The notes: generated by a model from the letters alone, not told the origin. Numbered from the stretch's first letter, positions 8,222 through 16,984 are shown. The stretch is 64,000 nucleotides of DNA from an uncultured Dysgonomonas sp. (GCF_934668725.1 NZ_CAKUOF010000002.1:248001-312000), one strand, 5' to 3'. A program made the numbers and translations.

Positions 8222-9709
8222 ATGAAGAAAATAAGTTACATACTTTTTGCAATACTAAGTATTCCACTAAATAATTATGCACAAAAAGAAACAAGCTGGT
8301 GGTATTTTGGACAAAATGCAGGACTAAATTTCAATGTAGTAAATAGCGAAATAGCTGATGATGGTACAACTGTAGATAATATGCCAAAGCCAGTTGTAGG
8401 TCCGTTGAATACTTTCGAAGGGTGTTTTACTGTGTCTACATACGATGGTAAATTGCTATTTTCATCTGATGGGATTAGAGTTTATGATAAGGTTGGTAAT
8501 CTAATGCCTAATGGTGCAGGTCTTTTAGGTGATCCATCTGCTACTCAATCAGGAATTGTAATACCTAGACCGGGAAGCTTAACCGAATACTATGTAGTTA
8601 CGGTACCAAGTGTAGATGTTACTCCTACGAATGGACTTCGGTATAGTATTGTAGACATGTCTTTAAACAATGGCTTAGGTGATGTTATTGTAGCCTCAAA
8701 AAATACTCTTATTAGATCAGGGTACACATTTGAAAATATTGCAGCTGTACCCAATGCAAATGGGCGAGATTATTGGTTGATACATAGGACTTATGATACT
8801 TTTTACGTTTTCCCAGTTACAGATGAAGGTATATCGTCTACGCCAAGCCAAACTATAGCGGAGGCAAGTATAACTACAGCAAAAGGTCTCGGAGAATTGG
8901 TTGTGTCTTCAGATTATACAAAACTGATAGCATGTAACTGGGTGGGCGGTAGTGGTAATCAAATCATTTCAGCTGAGTTTAACCCTGCGACAGGTAAAAT
9001 AATCAACATTAAAACTGAAATAGTACCAAATATAGTCTATGGTGCAGCCTTTTCTCCTGATAATAGTTATGTGTATGTAACAGCTGGTTACTATAATAAT
9101 TCACTGTTGTGTAATACATGGAGCGGTCTCAGATCGGGTATACCATCCTATTCTATGAATTATGGTCTCAGTAATTTGAAGCCAGGTATGGATGGTAGGT
9201 TGTATGGAATTAAAGTCTATAGAACAGATAATCCTATTCAAAATATTCCAACTAAAGACTTATATGTAATAATGAACCCTAATGATGGGGGAACTATCGT
9301 GAAATACTTTCCTCAGTATTTATTGAACACAGCCTATCTGGGGTTACCCAGTTTTCCCGCAGGTTTTGTTCGTCTGATACCTGATTCCAAGCCATTTGCT
9401 TGTGCAACTCACGATCGTTCATATAGCGTTGAAGTTGATCTATCAGGCGGTAATGCACCCGTTAGGCTTGAATGGGATTTTGGAGATGGAACCCCTGTTG
9501 TAAGCCAGGTAGTTAGTCTCACTCAGTTAAAATATACGCAGAAGCATTCTTACCTCAATGCCGGTTTATATACAATTTCGGTAATACCCTACAAAGCAGA
9601 TGGCACTAAAGCCAAGATTATAAATATGGATGCCAATATTGTGAATTGTACACTCAGAACTAATCTTATGAATAGGTCGAATTTGTTGAATTCAAAGCAG
9701 CAAGAATAA
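8222..9709 (+). CDS. Secreted beta-propeller / PKD-domain protein
   Basis: A 495-residue protein with a signal peptide (1-20, ending NNYA). The next ~370 residues match the N-terminal region of Bacteroidota gliding/T9SS type-B proteins: WWYFGQNAGLNFN, GKLLFSSDGIRVYD, MPNGAGLLGDPSATQSGIVI, YSIVDMSLNNGLGDVI and FSPDNSYVYV. A PKD domain follows (about 395-475) with LEWDFGDGTPVV and HSYLNAGLYTISV. Usual relatives run on into a sorting domain, but this one stops soon after the PKD fold and has none, so it may be anchored by its partners. It sits between two paralogues (7630 and 9760) with short gaps. An adhesive or matrix role is inferred. Confidence 0.72.
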   Translation: MKKISYILFAILSIPLNNYAQKETSWWYFGQNAGLNFNVVNSEIADDGTTVDNMPKPVVGPLNTFEGCFTVSTYDGKLLFSSDGIRVYDKVGNLMPNGAGLLGDPSATQSGIVIPRPGSLTEYYVVTVPSVDVTPTNGLRYSIVDMSLNNGLGDVIVASKNTLIRSGYTFENIAAVPNANGRDYWLIHRTYDTFYVFPVTDEGISSTPSQTIAEASITTAKGLGELVVSSDYTKLIACNWVGGSGNQIISAEFNPATGKIINIKTEIVPNIVYGAAFSPDNSYVYVTAGYYNNSLLCNTWSGLRSGIPSYSMNYGLSNLKPGMDGRLYGIKVYRTDNPIQNIPTKDLYVIMNPNDGGTIVKYFPQYLLNTAYLGLPSFPAGFVRLIPDSKPFACATHDRSYSVEVDLSGGNAPVRLEWDFGDGTPVVSQVVSLTQLKYTQKHSYLNAGLYTISVIPYKADGTKAKIINMDANIVNCTLRTNLMNRSNLLNSKQQE

Positions 9710-9759
9710 GTATCAGAAGGTATTTAATGTTGTATTTTTTAATGAATAATAAAACTAAC

Positions 9760-10365
9760 ATGAATAAGATCTTATTATTGATAAGCATATCATTAGTATT
9801 GTTTATCGGATCTGCAACTGCTCAGATAGCGGTAAATAGCGATAGTCCCGATGCTTCGGCAGCATTAGATATACAGGCCGTTAATAATAATCAGGGTCTT
9901 TTGATACCACAAATGACTACAGTTCAGAAACTAGCAATAGCTAACCCTGCACCGGGGTTGTTAGTTTATGATACCGATTATAACTGTATCTCTCAATACA
10001 AAGATACTCCCTCTAATCCCGGAGTATTCGGTTGGACTTGTCAGACACTTTTCAACAGGCATTTTATATATATGCCATCTATAAATATCCCAACATCCGA
10101 TGGAAGCGGTAATCTTTTACCCGGAACCAGGTCTATCGACTTGTATAGTATTTATAGAACAGGTTTTGATACTCCTCCGGTGAAGAGTACGGGGGCACCC
10201 TCATCAATTCCTTATTTTGATAAGGAACAATTGTATTTTTATGTCACCTACTGTGATCCATGTATTACCGTTACAGGAGTAAGTGATGCAGGAGTTCTAA
10301 GTTATACTGTAAACTCTCTCCCTAATTATGATGCTTTTGTGAATATTGTATTTTCAATACGATAA
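9760..10365 (+). CDS. Secreted protein, paralogue of cassette protein A
   Basis: About 201 residues when started at the ATG at 9760, which directly begins a good signal peptide (MNKILLLISISLVLFIGSAT). An in-frame upstream ATG at 9727 would put a polar 11-residue extension in front of it and is less likely. The mature protein has AVNSDSPDASAALDIQ, GLLIPQMTTVQKLAI, GLLVYDTDYNCIS and a C-terminal IPYFDKEQLYFYVTYCD, colinear with the protein at 7630. It lies about 50 bases after the PKD gene and is the last of the cassette. Function unknown; presumably exported and surface-associated. Confidence 0.68.
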   Translation: MNKILLLISISLVLFIGSATAQIAVNSDSPDASAALDIQAVNNNQGLLIPQMTTVQKLAIANPAPGLLVYDTDYNCISQYKDTPSNPGVFGWTCQTLFNRHFIYMPSINIPTSDGSGNLLPGTRSIDLYSIYRTGFDTPPVKSTGAPSSIPYFDKEQLYFYVTYCDPCITVTGVSDAGVLSYTVNSLPNYDAFVNIVFSIR

Positions 10366-10464
10366 AAGTAAGTTGATCGGCCAAGAGATATAGTGCACAG
10401 AATAATAGCATTTATATATTCTGTGTACTGTTTTGTATTTTGAGATAGACTTTTGCTTAATTTA

Positions 10465-11022
10465 TTATATTTGTTCTAATCCTCTTCTCAAATCAATACC
10501 TTGTTGTTTAAATTGAGTGGGGGTTAACCCGGTGACCTTTTTGAACTGTGCCGACAAATGAGCCACACTGCTGTATGAAAGCTCGTCAGCTATTTCACTT
10601 AAAGTTTGCTGATCGTAGGTTAGAAGCTCTTTTACCCGTTCTATTTTCTGAAGGATAACGAAATGCTCTATTGTAATACCTTCGGTAGTTGAGAATAATT
10701 TACTGAGGTACGAGTAGTCGCGATGAAGTTCTGCAATAAGCAGATCTGAGATGTTTGGATTCTGTTGGTCTGTATAATGAATTTGACTGATAACAATAGC
10801 CTTGATTTTTTCAATTAATTGTTGTTGGTTATTATCTAATAATTCGAACCCAAGCTTGGTTAATTCTTTTCGAAGGATATCTGTTTGTTCTTTATTGATA
10901 TCTTCTTTAAGTACAACTTCTCCCAATCTTACATCAAGAGGTGTCATACTCAGATGATTGAGAATATTTTCTACAGCCATAATACAGCGGGGACAAACCA
11001 TATTTTTTATATATAATTTCAT
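10465..11022 (-). CDS. AraC-family regulator with N-terminal heavy-metal-associated (HMA) domain
   Basis: A 185-residue fusion. Residues 1-65 form an HMA-like fold with the metal-binding pair CPRC (Cys10 and Cys13) in MKLYIKNMVCPRCIMAVENI. Residues about 85-180 are an AraC-type double helix-turn-helix with LSEIADELSYSSVAHLSAQF and VTGLTPTQFKQQ. HMA domains bind Cu+ or related ions through the two cysteines, so the natural reading is a metal-responsive transcription factor. Its targets are not obvious, since no metal ATPase or efflux gene is adjacent. The 375-base gap to phoH (11023-11397) contains a small palindrome AAGGTC-TTA-GACCTT at 11342-11356 and nothing else I recognise. Family call firm, ligand inferred. 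Confidence 0.8.
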   Translation of the reverse strand: MKLYIKNMVCPRCIMAVENILNHLSMTPLDVRLGEVVLKEDINKEQTDILRKELTKLGFELLDNNQQQLIEKIKAIVISQIHYTDQQNPNISDLLIAELHRDYSYLSKLFSTTEGITIEHFVILQKIERVKELLTYDQQTLSEIADELSYSSVAHLSAQFKKVTGLTPTQFKQQGIDLRRGLEQI

Positions 11023-11397
11023 AGTTTATATACAATTTGATGTGAATATTGAATATATGCTTAAAAGCAATGATGCGTATTCCATGACATCATTTGTGGC
11101 TATTACCGATTAAAGTAATAAACCGAATTTTCGACACTAATAGATTTGATAAATATAGTATCGAAACAAATTTAGGAAATTATTGATAATTAAATGCCGA
11201 ACCTTTAAACTGTTTTGCCTGATTTCCGTTCTATAAAATATACATAACAGGTTTAAAATTTATAGGATATAATCTGTTGTAGATTTAGAAAAAAATTGTA
11301 TATTGAAAACAAAGGTTCTTTGAAGATTTTTATGTAATACAAAGGTCTTAGACCTTAATCTCTAGGAATATAAATATTTACCAAAACACATCTTATT

Positions 11398-12729
11398 ATG
11401 GCAAAGAGTAAAAAGAAAAATTTCGTGTTAGATACTAATGTTATATTGCACGATTTCAGATGTTTGGATAATTTTGAGGAAAATGATATTTACATTCCTA
11501 TCGTAGTGTTGGAAGAATTGGATAAATTTAAAAAGGGTAACGATCAGATTAACTATAATGCCCGAGAATTTCTCCGTCAACTGGATAGTATAACCGATGA
11601 CGAACTCTTTACCAAGGGAGCCAAGTTGGGAGCAGGAATGGGCAAGCTTTATATCGAAACAAGCATCAAATCACAGGATCGTATTCATGAAGTATTTCCG
11701 GAAAAAATACCAGATCATCGAATTCTTTCCGTAGTTTTAGATATTACGGAGAGAGACCCTAAAACTAAAACGATACTTGTAACCAAGGATATAAATCTTA
11801 GAATGAAAGCTCGTTCGATAGGTTTGTTTGCCGAAGATTACATCAACGATAAAGTTGCGGATGCTTTTTTGTTCGAAGAAGAGGCCAAAACTTTTTCGGG
11901 ATTAAGCGCTTCAATGATAGATCGTTTATATGAAGAAGCCGATGGAGTCAGTCTGGATGAATTTGATCTCGAGTCGCCCGTCAACCCAAATGAATGTTTT
12001 GTGATGAAAAATGGCAAAAAGAGTGCCTTAGCCCGTTACAATCCGTTTACGAAAAAAATAAAGAAAGTCGAAAAACAAACCTGTTTCGGTATTCAGCCTC
12101 GTAATGCAGAGCAAGCTTTTGCGTTCGAAGTATTGAATGATCCTGATATCAAGCTGGTTGCTTTGACAGGTAAAGCAGGTACAGGTAAAACGCTTTTGGC
12201 ATTAGCTTCGGCTCTGAAACAAAACGACAATTATAATCAGATATTGCTTGCTCGCCCTATTGTGGCATTAAGTAATAAAGATTTAGGATTTTTGCCCGGA
12301 GACGAAAAACAAAAGATTGCACCTTATATGCAGCCCTTGTTTGATAACTTGACAGTAATAAAAAGCAACCTGTCTTTTAATGGTGCCGAAACACGCAAGA
12401 TTGAAGAATTGCAGACCAGTAAAAAACTGGAGGTGGAAGCATTGGCATACATTCGAGGTCGAAGTTTATCAGAAACGTACTGTATTATAGATGAAGCTCA
12501 AAACCTTACGCCTCATGAAATTAAAACAATAATAACTCGTGCAGGAGAAGGTACCAAGATGGTTTTTACAGGTGATTTGCAGCAAATTGACTCACCTTAT
12601 CTTGATACTCAGTCTAATGGACTAGCATATATGATCGATAAAATGAAGTCTCAGGATTTGTTTGCACACGTTAATCTACTCAAAGGAGAGCGGAGCCGTT
12701 TATCGGAATTGGCTAGTCAGTTGTTGTAA
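11398..12729 (+). CDS. phoH2: PhoH-family ATPase with N-terminal PIN domain
   Basis: A 443-residue protein. An N-terminal PIN domain (about 7-140) carries acidic residues in VLDTNVILHDF, VLEELDKFKK and TKDINLRMKA, typical of Mg-dependent RNases. The C-terminal PhoH domain has a Walker A GKAGTGKT (about 257-264), Walker B CIIDEAQN (about 361-368) and FTGDLQQID. PIN-PhoH (PhoH2) proteins of other bacteria act as RNA-unwinding ribonucleases. The start ATG directly follows an AT-rich leader. The gene is a single transcription unit ended by the inverted repeat at 12781-12829. Length and domain order are normal. Confidence 0.9.
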   Translation: MAKSKKKNFVLDTNVILHDFRCLDNFEENDIYIPIVVLEELDKFKKGNDQINYNAREFLRQLDSITDDELFTKGAKLGAGMGKLYIETSIKSQDRIHEVFPEKIPDHRILSVVLDITERDPKTKTILVTKDINLRMKARSIGLFAEDYINDKVADAFLFEEEAKTFSGLSASMIDRLYEEADGVSLDEFDLESPVNPNECFVMKNGKKSALARYNPFTKKIKKVEKQTCFGIQPRNAEQAFAFEVLNDPDIKLVALTGKAGTGKTLLALASALKQNDNYNQILLARPIVALSNKDLGFLPGDEKQKIAPYMQPLFDNLTVIKSNLSFNGAETRKIEELQTSKKLEVEALAYIRGRSLSETYCIIDEAQNLTPHEIKTIITRAGEGTKMVFTGDLQQIDSPYLDTQSNGLAYMIDKMKSQDLFAHVNLLKGERSRLSELASQLL

Positions 12730-12780
12730 AAGATAAAATTAAGAGCCGGTAAATAAAAAATAGATTCGGCAAAAAACTTT

Positions 12781-12829
12781 AACACCAGGTAATCAGTATT
12801 TCTTCGGAAAGCTGGTGATGCCTGGTGTT
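12781..12829 (+). terminator. Inverted repeat after phoH
   Basis: AACACCAGG (12781-12789) and CCTGGTGTT (12821-12829) pair perfectly. An inner AGCTGGTG stretch may add pairing. The T tail is short, so it may be a weak terminator. Confidence 0.55.
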
Positions 12830-13079
12830 TTACATTATGCTATATTATTATTAATTCATATTTTGTGCCGAAATATTACTTCTTAATTAGACAATCTGAA
12901 AAAAGAAACCTATTTTTATATATTATATCAAGGAAAAGGTTTATTTTTGCGACTGCAATTTTTGAATAAGGTTTCAGGTCTATTTCACTTTTGATAAGTG
13001 AAACAACTGTAGAAAGTTATAATCAGATAATGCGATATTAAATATTAACTGTTACCAAATTAAAAAACATACAATAAAA

Positions 13080-13784
13080 ATGGCAAGTAGAAAGGAAAGA
13101 GAACTTCAAGAAGAAAGAGACTGGAACAAGATTGATGATGCTGTAATTGCGTCAGAGAGTTTCATAATGAGATATCGTAATCAGCTGATGATAGGAGTCG
13201 GAGCTATTTTGGTACTTGTTGGAGTCTATTTTGCTTACCAAAGCTTTTATTTAGAGCCCAAAAACGAGGAAGCACAAGCGGCTATGTTTCGCGGAGAGCA
13301 GTATTTTCAGTCGGGAATGGACTCCCTTGCTTTGTTTGGAGATGGTAATGCTTATATCGGGTTTGTACAAATTATCAATGAATACGGCTCAACCAAGAGT
13401 GGTGATTTAGCTAAAGCATATGCCGGACTTTCATATGCCCGTATGGGAAAATATGAAGAGGCACTTAACTATTTGAAAGATTTTAAAGGCGGAGATGTAA
13501 TGGTTACTCCTGCAGTTCATGGAGCAATCGGCGATTGCCTTGTTAACACAGGTAAACCTGAGGAGGCTGTTTCACACTTCGAAAAAGCTGCAAAATCGGC
13601 AGACGATGTATTATTAAGCCCTATCTTTTATAAAAAAGCTGCTATTGTATATCGTGAGTTGAAAAACTATGATAAGGTGATTGCTTTGTTTACTACAATT
13701 AAAAACAATTATATGGCTTCACCTGAAGCAGGGGAAGCTGATAAGTATATTATGGAAGCAACCTTGTTGAAGGGTTCGAACTGA
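13080..13784 (+). CDS. Membrane-anchored tetratricopeptide-repeat protein (YfgM-like)
   Basis: A 234-residue protein with a short charged cytoplasmic N-terminus, one transmembrane helix (about 36-56, QLMIGVGAILVLVGVYFAYQ) and a periplasmic array of TPR-like helices, for example LAKAYAGLSYARMGKYEEAL and GKPEEAVSHFEKAAK. This matches the YfgM / YbgF-like proteins found next to ribH in many Bacteroidales. YfgM in Enterobacteria assists export through the Sec translocon; the role here is unproven. A strong intrinsic terminator at 13811-13847 separates it from ribH. Confidence 0.82.
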   Translation: MASRKERELQEERDWNKIDDAVIASESFIMRYRNQLMIGVGAILVLVGVYFAYQSFYLEPKNEEAQAAMFRGEQYFQSGMDSLALFGDGNAYIGFVQIINEYGSTKSGDLAKAYAGLSYARMGKYEEALNYLKDFKGGDVMVTPAVHGAIGDCLVNTGKPEEAVSHFEKAAKSADDVLLSPIFYKKAAIVYRELKNYDKVIALFTTIKNNYMASPEAGEADKYIMEATLLKGSN

Positions 13785-13810
13785 TCAACGAATATTATAT
13801 AATTTTACTG

Positions 13811-13847
13811 ATAAAGTTTCGCACAAACAGCGAAACTTTATTTTTTT
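13811..13847 (+). terminator. Intrinsic terminator after the TPR gene
   Basis: ATAAAGTTTCGC (13811-13822), loop ACAAACA, GCGAAACTTTAT (13830-13841), then a run of T. Perfect 12-bp stem. The tail reaches 13847, which makes any ribH start at 13846 implausible. Confidence 0.9.
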
Positions 13848-13947
13848 GAATAATCTGGTTATCTTTGTGGCTCAAAACAGAGGTAGATTATCCTCAAATG
13901 AAGTAATAAATAGGCCTCAGGTCTCAAACAAAATAAATAAACGAACT

Positions 13948-14439
13948 ATGGCGACAGCTTATCATAATTTATCATCGTACGATGCAACCAAAGTTCCCAA
14001 TGGGGAAGATATGAAAATAGGTATAATCGTTTCAGAATGGAATGAAGATATTACTTATGCACTTCGTGACGGAGCTTGTCAAACTTTAGTAAAACATGGT
14101 GTAAAACCCGAAAATATTCTGGTAGACTATGTTCCCGGCAGCTTTGAGCTTATTTATGGAGCTCAAATATTTGCAGATGTACATGAAGTCGATGCTGTAA
14201 TAGTATTGGGTTGCGTAGTACGTGGAGATACCCCTCATTTTGATTATGTATGCAGTGGAGTAACACAAGAAATAGCTCGTCTCAATGTAATGCATTCCAT
14301 TCCGTTTATATTTGGATTGTTGACTACAGATGATATGCAGCAAGCAATTGACAGAGCCGGAGGGAAACATGGCAATAAAGGAGATGAATGTGCTGTTACT
14401 GCAATTAAAATGATCGATTTTTCAAGAAGAAATCAATAA
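13948..14439 (+). CDS. ribH: 6,7-dimethyl-8-ribityllumazine synthase
   Basis: A 163-residue enzyme of riboflavin synthesis that joins 5-amino-6-ribitylamino-uracil with 3,4-dihydroxy-2-butanone 4-phosphate. Family motifs are intact: IIVSEWNEDIT, VPGSFELIYGAQ, GCVVRGDTPHFDYVC with the catalytic His, PFIFGLLTTD and GGKHGNKGDECA. It probably forms the usual pentamer or 60-mer. I place the start at 13948 (MATAYHNLSS). An upstream in-frame ATG at 13846 lies inside the preceding terminator and before a TATCTTTG -7 element at 13860-13867, so it cannot be the start of that transcript. The gene ends in its own terminator. Confidence 0.93.
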   Translation: MATAYHNLSSYDATKVPNGEDMKIGIIVSEWNEDITYALRDGACQTLVKHGVKPENILVDYVPGSFELIYGAQIFADVHEVDAVIVLGCVVRGDTPHFDYVCSGVTQEIARLNVMHSIPFIFGLLTTDDMQQAIDRAGGKHGNKGDECAVTAIKMIDFSRRNQ

Positions 14440-14464
14440 TAAGCTATTTAGGTGGATTTTAGCA

Positions 14465-14494
14465 AGAGGAGAACTTTGAGTACTCCTCTTTTTT
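14465..14494 (+). terminator. Intrinsic terminator of ribH
   Basis: AGAGGAG (14465-14471), loop, CTCCTCT (14483-14489), then T tract to 14494. The last T bases also form the -33 TTTG of the following leader promoter. Confidence 0.88.
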
Positions 14495-14522
14495 GTTTGT
14501 ATAAATCTTTTCTTTATATTTG
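14492..14522 (+). promoter_or_regulatory. Promoter of GA-tract leader, copy 2
   Basis: TTTG (14492-14495), 19 bases, TATATTTG (14515-14522): an exact match to the Bacteroidota consensus TTTG-N19-TAnnTTTG. The small ORF ATG is 33 bases further on. Confidence 0.75.
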
Positions 14523-14554
14523 CCCCTGTAAAATAACTCTTTACAAATAGGATA

Positions 14555-14692
<138 letters not shown>

Positions 14693-14723
14693 CTAGCAAA
14701 CGTGTTAGTAATAAAAATATTTC

Positions 14724-14747
14724 AGGCGGATTATTCCGTCTTTTTTT
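14724..14747 (+). terminator. Intrinsic terminator in leader, copy 2
   Basis: GGCGGA (14725-14730), loop TTAT, TCCGTC (14735-14740), then seven T. The C-to-T change against copy 1 keeps pairing as G-U, so the RNA structure has been conserved. Confidence 0.82.
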
Positions 14748-14912
14748 ACTTGCTAATGTCTCAATAGTTGAAGCTTTTAAGTTACAAAAAAATCCCCATA
14801 AATACAATTTTTATAGTTTTACTGATAATACTTATCGTATAACGGATTTGTTTTTTTGTTGTCGTTCAAAATCCGCCCAGATAGCAAGTTTATCAATGGT
14901 AAAACTATGTCT

Positions 14913-14945
14913 GGCAGCAGTATGTAGAGATTATATGCTGCTGCC
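14913..14945 (+). promoter_or_regulatory. Conserved 14-bp RNA hairpin in leader, copy 2
   Basis: GGCAGCAGTATGTA (14913-14926), loop GAGAT, TATATGCTGCTGCC (14932-14945): 14 pairs with two G-U. Downstream, 14946-15098 holds a wide inverted repeat (ACTGTCAG near 14974, CTGACAGT near 15046) and a partial echo of the hairpin 5' arm (CTATGTCTGACAG). This extra segment is absent from copy 1. Confidence 0.62.
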
Positions 14946-15098
14946 TTTATATCTCGACCCATAACACTTAGCTTGAACTGTCAGTTTGTCATTACTTTTA
15001 TTGTTTTGGCTAATCTTATAAATCGAAACTTTCGATAAAGCTATGTCTGACAGTACCCAATTGCCAATAAAAATTTACTAACTAATTTTAAATAATAA

Positions 15099-15968
15099 AT
15101 GAGAAATTTCTTTTTATTGATTTTGTACTCTCTGAGCTTAAGTATTTCGTCTCAGATTGGGATAAATACCGAAGATCCTCAGTTCGATTTAGATGTTCGG
15201 GGGGATGTATTTGTTTCAGGAAAAGGTAAAATTGGAGGTGCTACGGTAATGAATCCTTCGATACAATTAGAGCTTTCAGATACCAATAAGGGTTTGTTAT
15301 TGAACAGAGTTTCTTTAACAGATCCTGCAATAAGATTGCCTGTGGTTGGAGCTGTCAATGGTACGCTTGTATATAATAATGGAGGAAGTACTATTAATAA
15401 CCCAGAAGCAGGTGTTTATTTTTGGAAAGACAATCTATGGAAAGAGATTTGGGGATTTCTACCGACACAGGGAGTTTCTCTTTATTATGCGAGTTCGAGT
15501 GTGATAGCGGGATCTGCTAATGGAAGTGATCAATCCAGTATGGTATCTATGCCTTTCTCTTCTAGTCGGGGAGGTACAGCCGAGAATATTATTTTACGGG
15601 AGAGTGGATCTTATGCCTTTAATGTCAAGCTTTATACAACTTTTAGTACTGCTGCAGGAGTTGCTGTTTCCCCTAAAAATTCAGGAAAAGTGGTTGTTTA
15701 TGTGGGTATTTGGGTGAATAATGTATTAAACGATGTTAGTGAAATATTTTATACTGTATCACCTCCGGCAAATGGCACTACTAATTTAAATGGTTCAAAT
15801 CTAACAAATGTAATTTTAGGATGTACTGGTAATGCTGGGGACCGGGTAGATATTCGCTTGGGGTATTTTTCGGGTAGCGTTAGTGCTGGAGAGTATATAA
15901 GAAGTCAATCTTCTTCTTCTGCGAATCCAAATTCTGCTGCAACAAGTATGCTATTTTGGAGGCTTTAA
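15099..15968 (+). CDS. Secreted protein with GINT-type N-terminus, tandem paralogue 1
   Basis: A 289-residue protein with a signal peptide (about 1-18). The mature part starts QIGINTEDPQFDLDVRGDVF, continues NPSIQLELSD..KGLLLNRVSL and GTLVYNN.......GVYFW, then a C-terminal beta-rich domain rich in Ser/Gly with YAFNVKLYTTFSTAAGV and SAATSMLFWRL at the end. The N-terminal module is the one often found in trimeric tail-fibre-like and surface proteins of Bacteroidota, with function unknown. The next gene at 16030 is a near copy. Expression presumably depends on the GA-tract leader upstream, since I find no good promoter between the leader terminator and this start. Confidence 0.68.
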   Translation: MRNFFLLILYSLSLSISSQIGINTEDPQFDLDVRGDVFVSGKGKIGGATVMNPSIQLELSDTNKGLLLNRVSLTDPAIRLPVVGAVNGTLVYNNGGSTINNPEAGVYFWKDNLWKEIWGFLPTQGVSLYYASSSVIAGSANGSDQSSMVSMPFSSSRGGTAENIILRESGSYAFNVKLYTTFSTAAGVAVSPKNSGKVVVYVGIWVNNVLNDVSEIFYTVSPPANGTTNLNGSNLTNVILGCTGNAGDRVDIRLGYFSGSVSAGEYIRSQSSSSANPNSAATSMLFWRL

Positions 15969-16029
15969 AAATAGAAAATAGTATCGTGTAATTTTAAGCG
16001 AATCACTTTTAAAATAAAAATTAGACAAA

Positions 16030-16899
16030 ATGAAATTATTAGTAACTATTGTTGGCTTTCTTTTTTTTATAGATGGTTATAGTCAGGTTGGTATTAATAC
16101 AATAAATCCTCAGTTCGATTTAGATTTACGAGGAGATATGTTTATTTCAGGAGAAAGTAAAATTGGAGGTGATATGGTAATGAATCCTTCGATACAATTA
16201 GAACTGTCTGATACCGATAAGGGGTTGTTATTGAACAGAGTTTCATTAGCCAAACTTTTACAAAAATCGCCTGTGACCGAAGCTGTCGATGGAACACTTG
16301 TTTATAATACGGTTCTAGACGAACCCAATCAATTATATCCTGGAGTATATGTCTGGAGAAGTAATGCTTGGAGGAGACTTGTGGATGAAATTCCTCCTAA
16401 ATATATTTCTCTTTATTATGCGAGTTCGAATGTAGTAGCAGGACCTGCTAGTGGAAGTGATCAATCCAGTATGGTATCTATGTCTTTCTCTTCTAGCCGA
16501 GGAGGTGCAGCTGAGAAGCTTATTTTACCGGAGAGTGGATCCTATGCTTTTAATGTGAAGCTTTATACAACTTTTAGCACTGCTGCAGGAGTTTCTGCTA
16601 TACCTAAAAGTTCAGGGAAAGTTGTTGTTTATGTGGGTATTTGGGTGAATAATGTATTAAATGATGTTAGTGAAATATTTTATACTGCATCACCTATGGC
16701 AAATGGCACTACAAATTTGAATGGTTCAAATCTAACAAATGTAATTTTAGGATGTACAGGTAATGCCGGGGATCGGGTAGATATTCGCTTGGGGTATTAT
16801 CCGGGTAGCGTTAGTGCTGGAGAATACATAAAAAGTCAATATTCTCCTTCTACGAATCCAAATTCTGCTGCAACAAGTATGCTATTTTGGAAACTTTAA
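16030..16899 (+). CDS. Secreted protein with GINT-type N-terminus, tandem paralogue 2
   Basis: A 289-residue tandem copy of the preceding gene, 61 bases downstream. The first ~75 residues and the last ~160 residues are almost the same in both. The block between (about 75-128) differs strongly: KLLQKSPVTEAVDGTLVYN and LYPGVYVWRSNAWRRLVDEI here. This looks like a shared frame with one variable segment. Signal peptide ends at about residue 18 (before QVGIN). Probably secreted, probably co-transcribed with 15099. Function unknown; a surface or fibre-tip protein is the most natural guess. Confidence 0.68.
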   Translation: MKLLVTIVGFLFFIDGYSQVGINTINPQFDLDLRGDMFISGESKIGGDMVMNPSIQLELSDTDKGLLLNRVSLAKLLQKSPVTEAVDGTLVYNTVLDEPNQLYPGVYVWRSNAWRRLVDEIPPKYISLYYASSNVVAGPASGSDQSSMVSMSFSSSRGGAAEKLILPESGSYAFNVKLYTTFSTAAGVSAIPKSSGKVVVYVGIWVNNVLNDVSEIFYTASPMANGTTNLNGSNLTNVILGCTGNAGDRVDIRLGYYPGSVSAGEYIKSQYSPSTNPNSAATSMLFWKL

Positions 16900-16984
16900 A
16901 AAAGAAAATAGTATAGTATATTTCTGCGAATCATAAATTGGTCGCATAATTGATAAAATAGTGCTTCAATACATTTTCTTGATT

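Noticed and set aside
13846..13947. Longer N-terminus for ribH
   Set aside because: The region holds a terminator tail and a promoter -7 element; the family's start matches the ATG at 13948.
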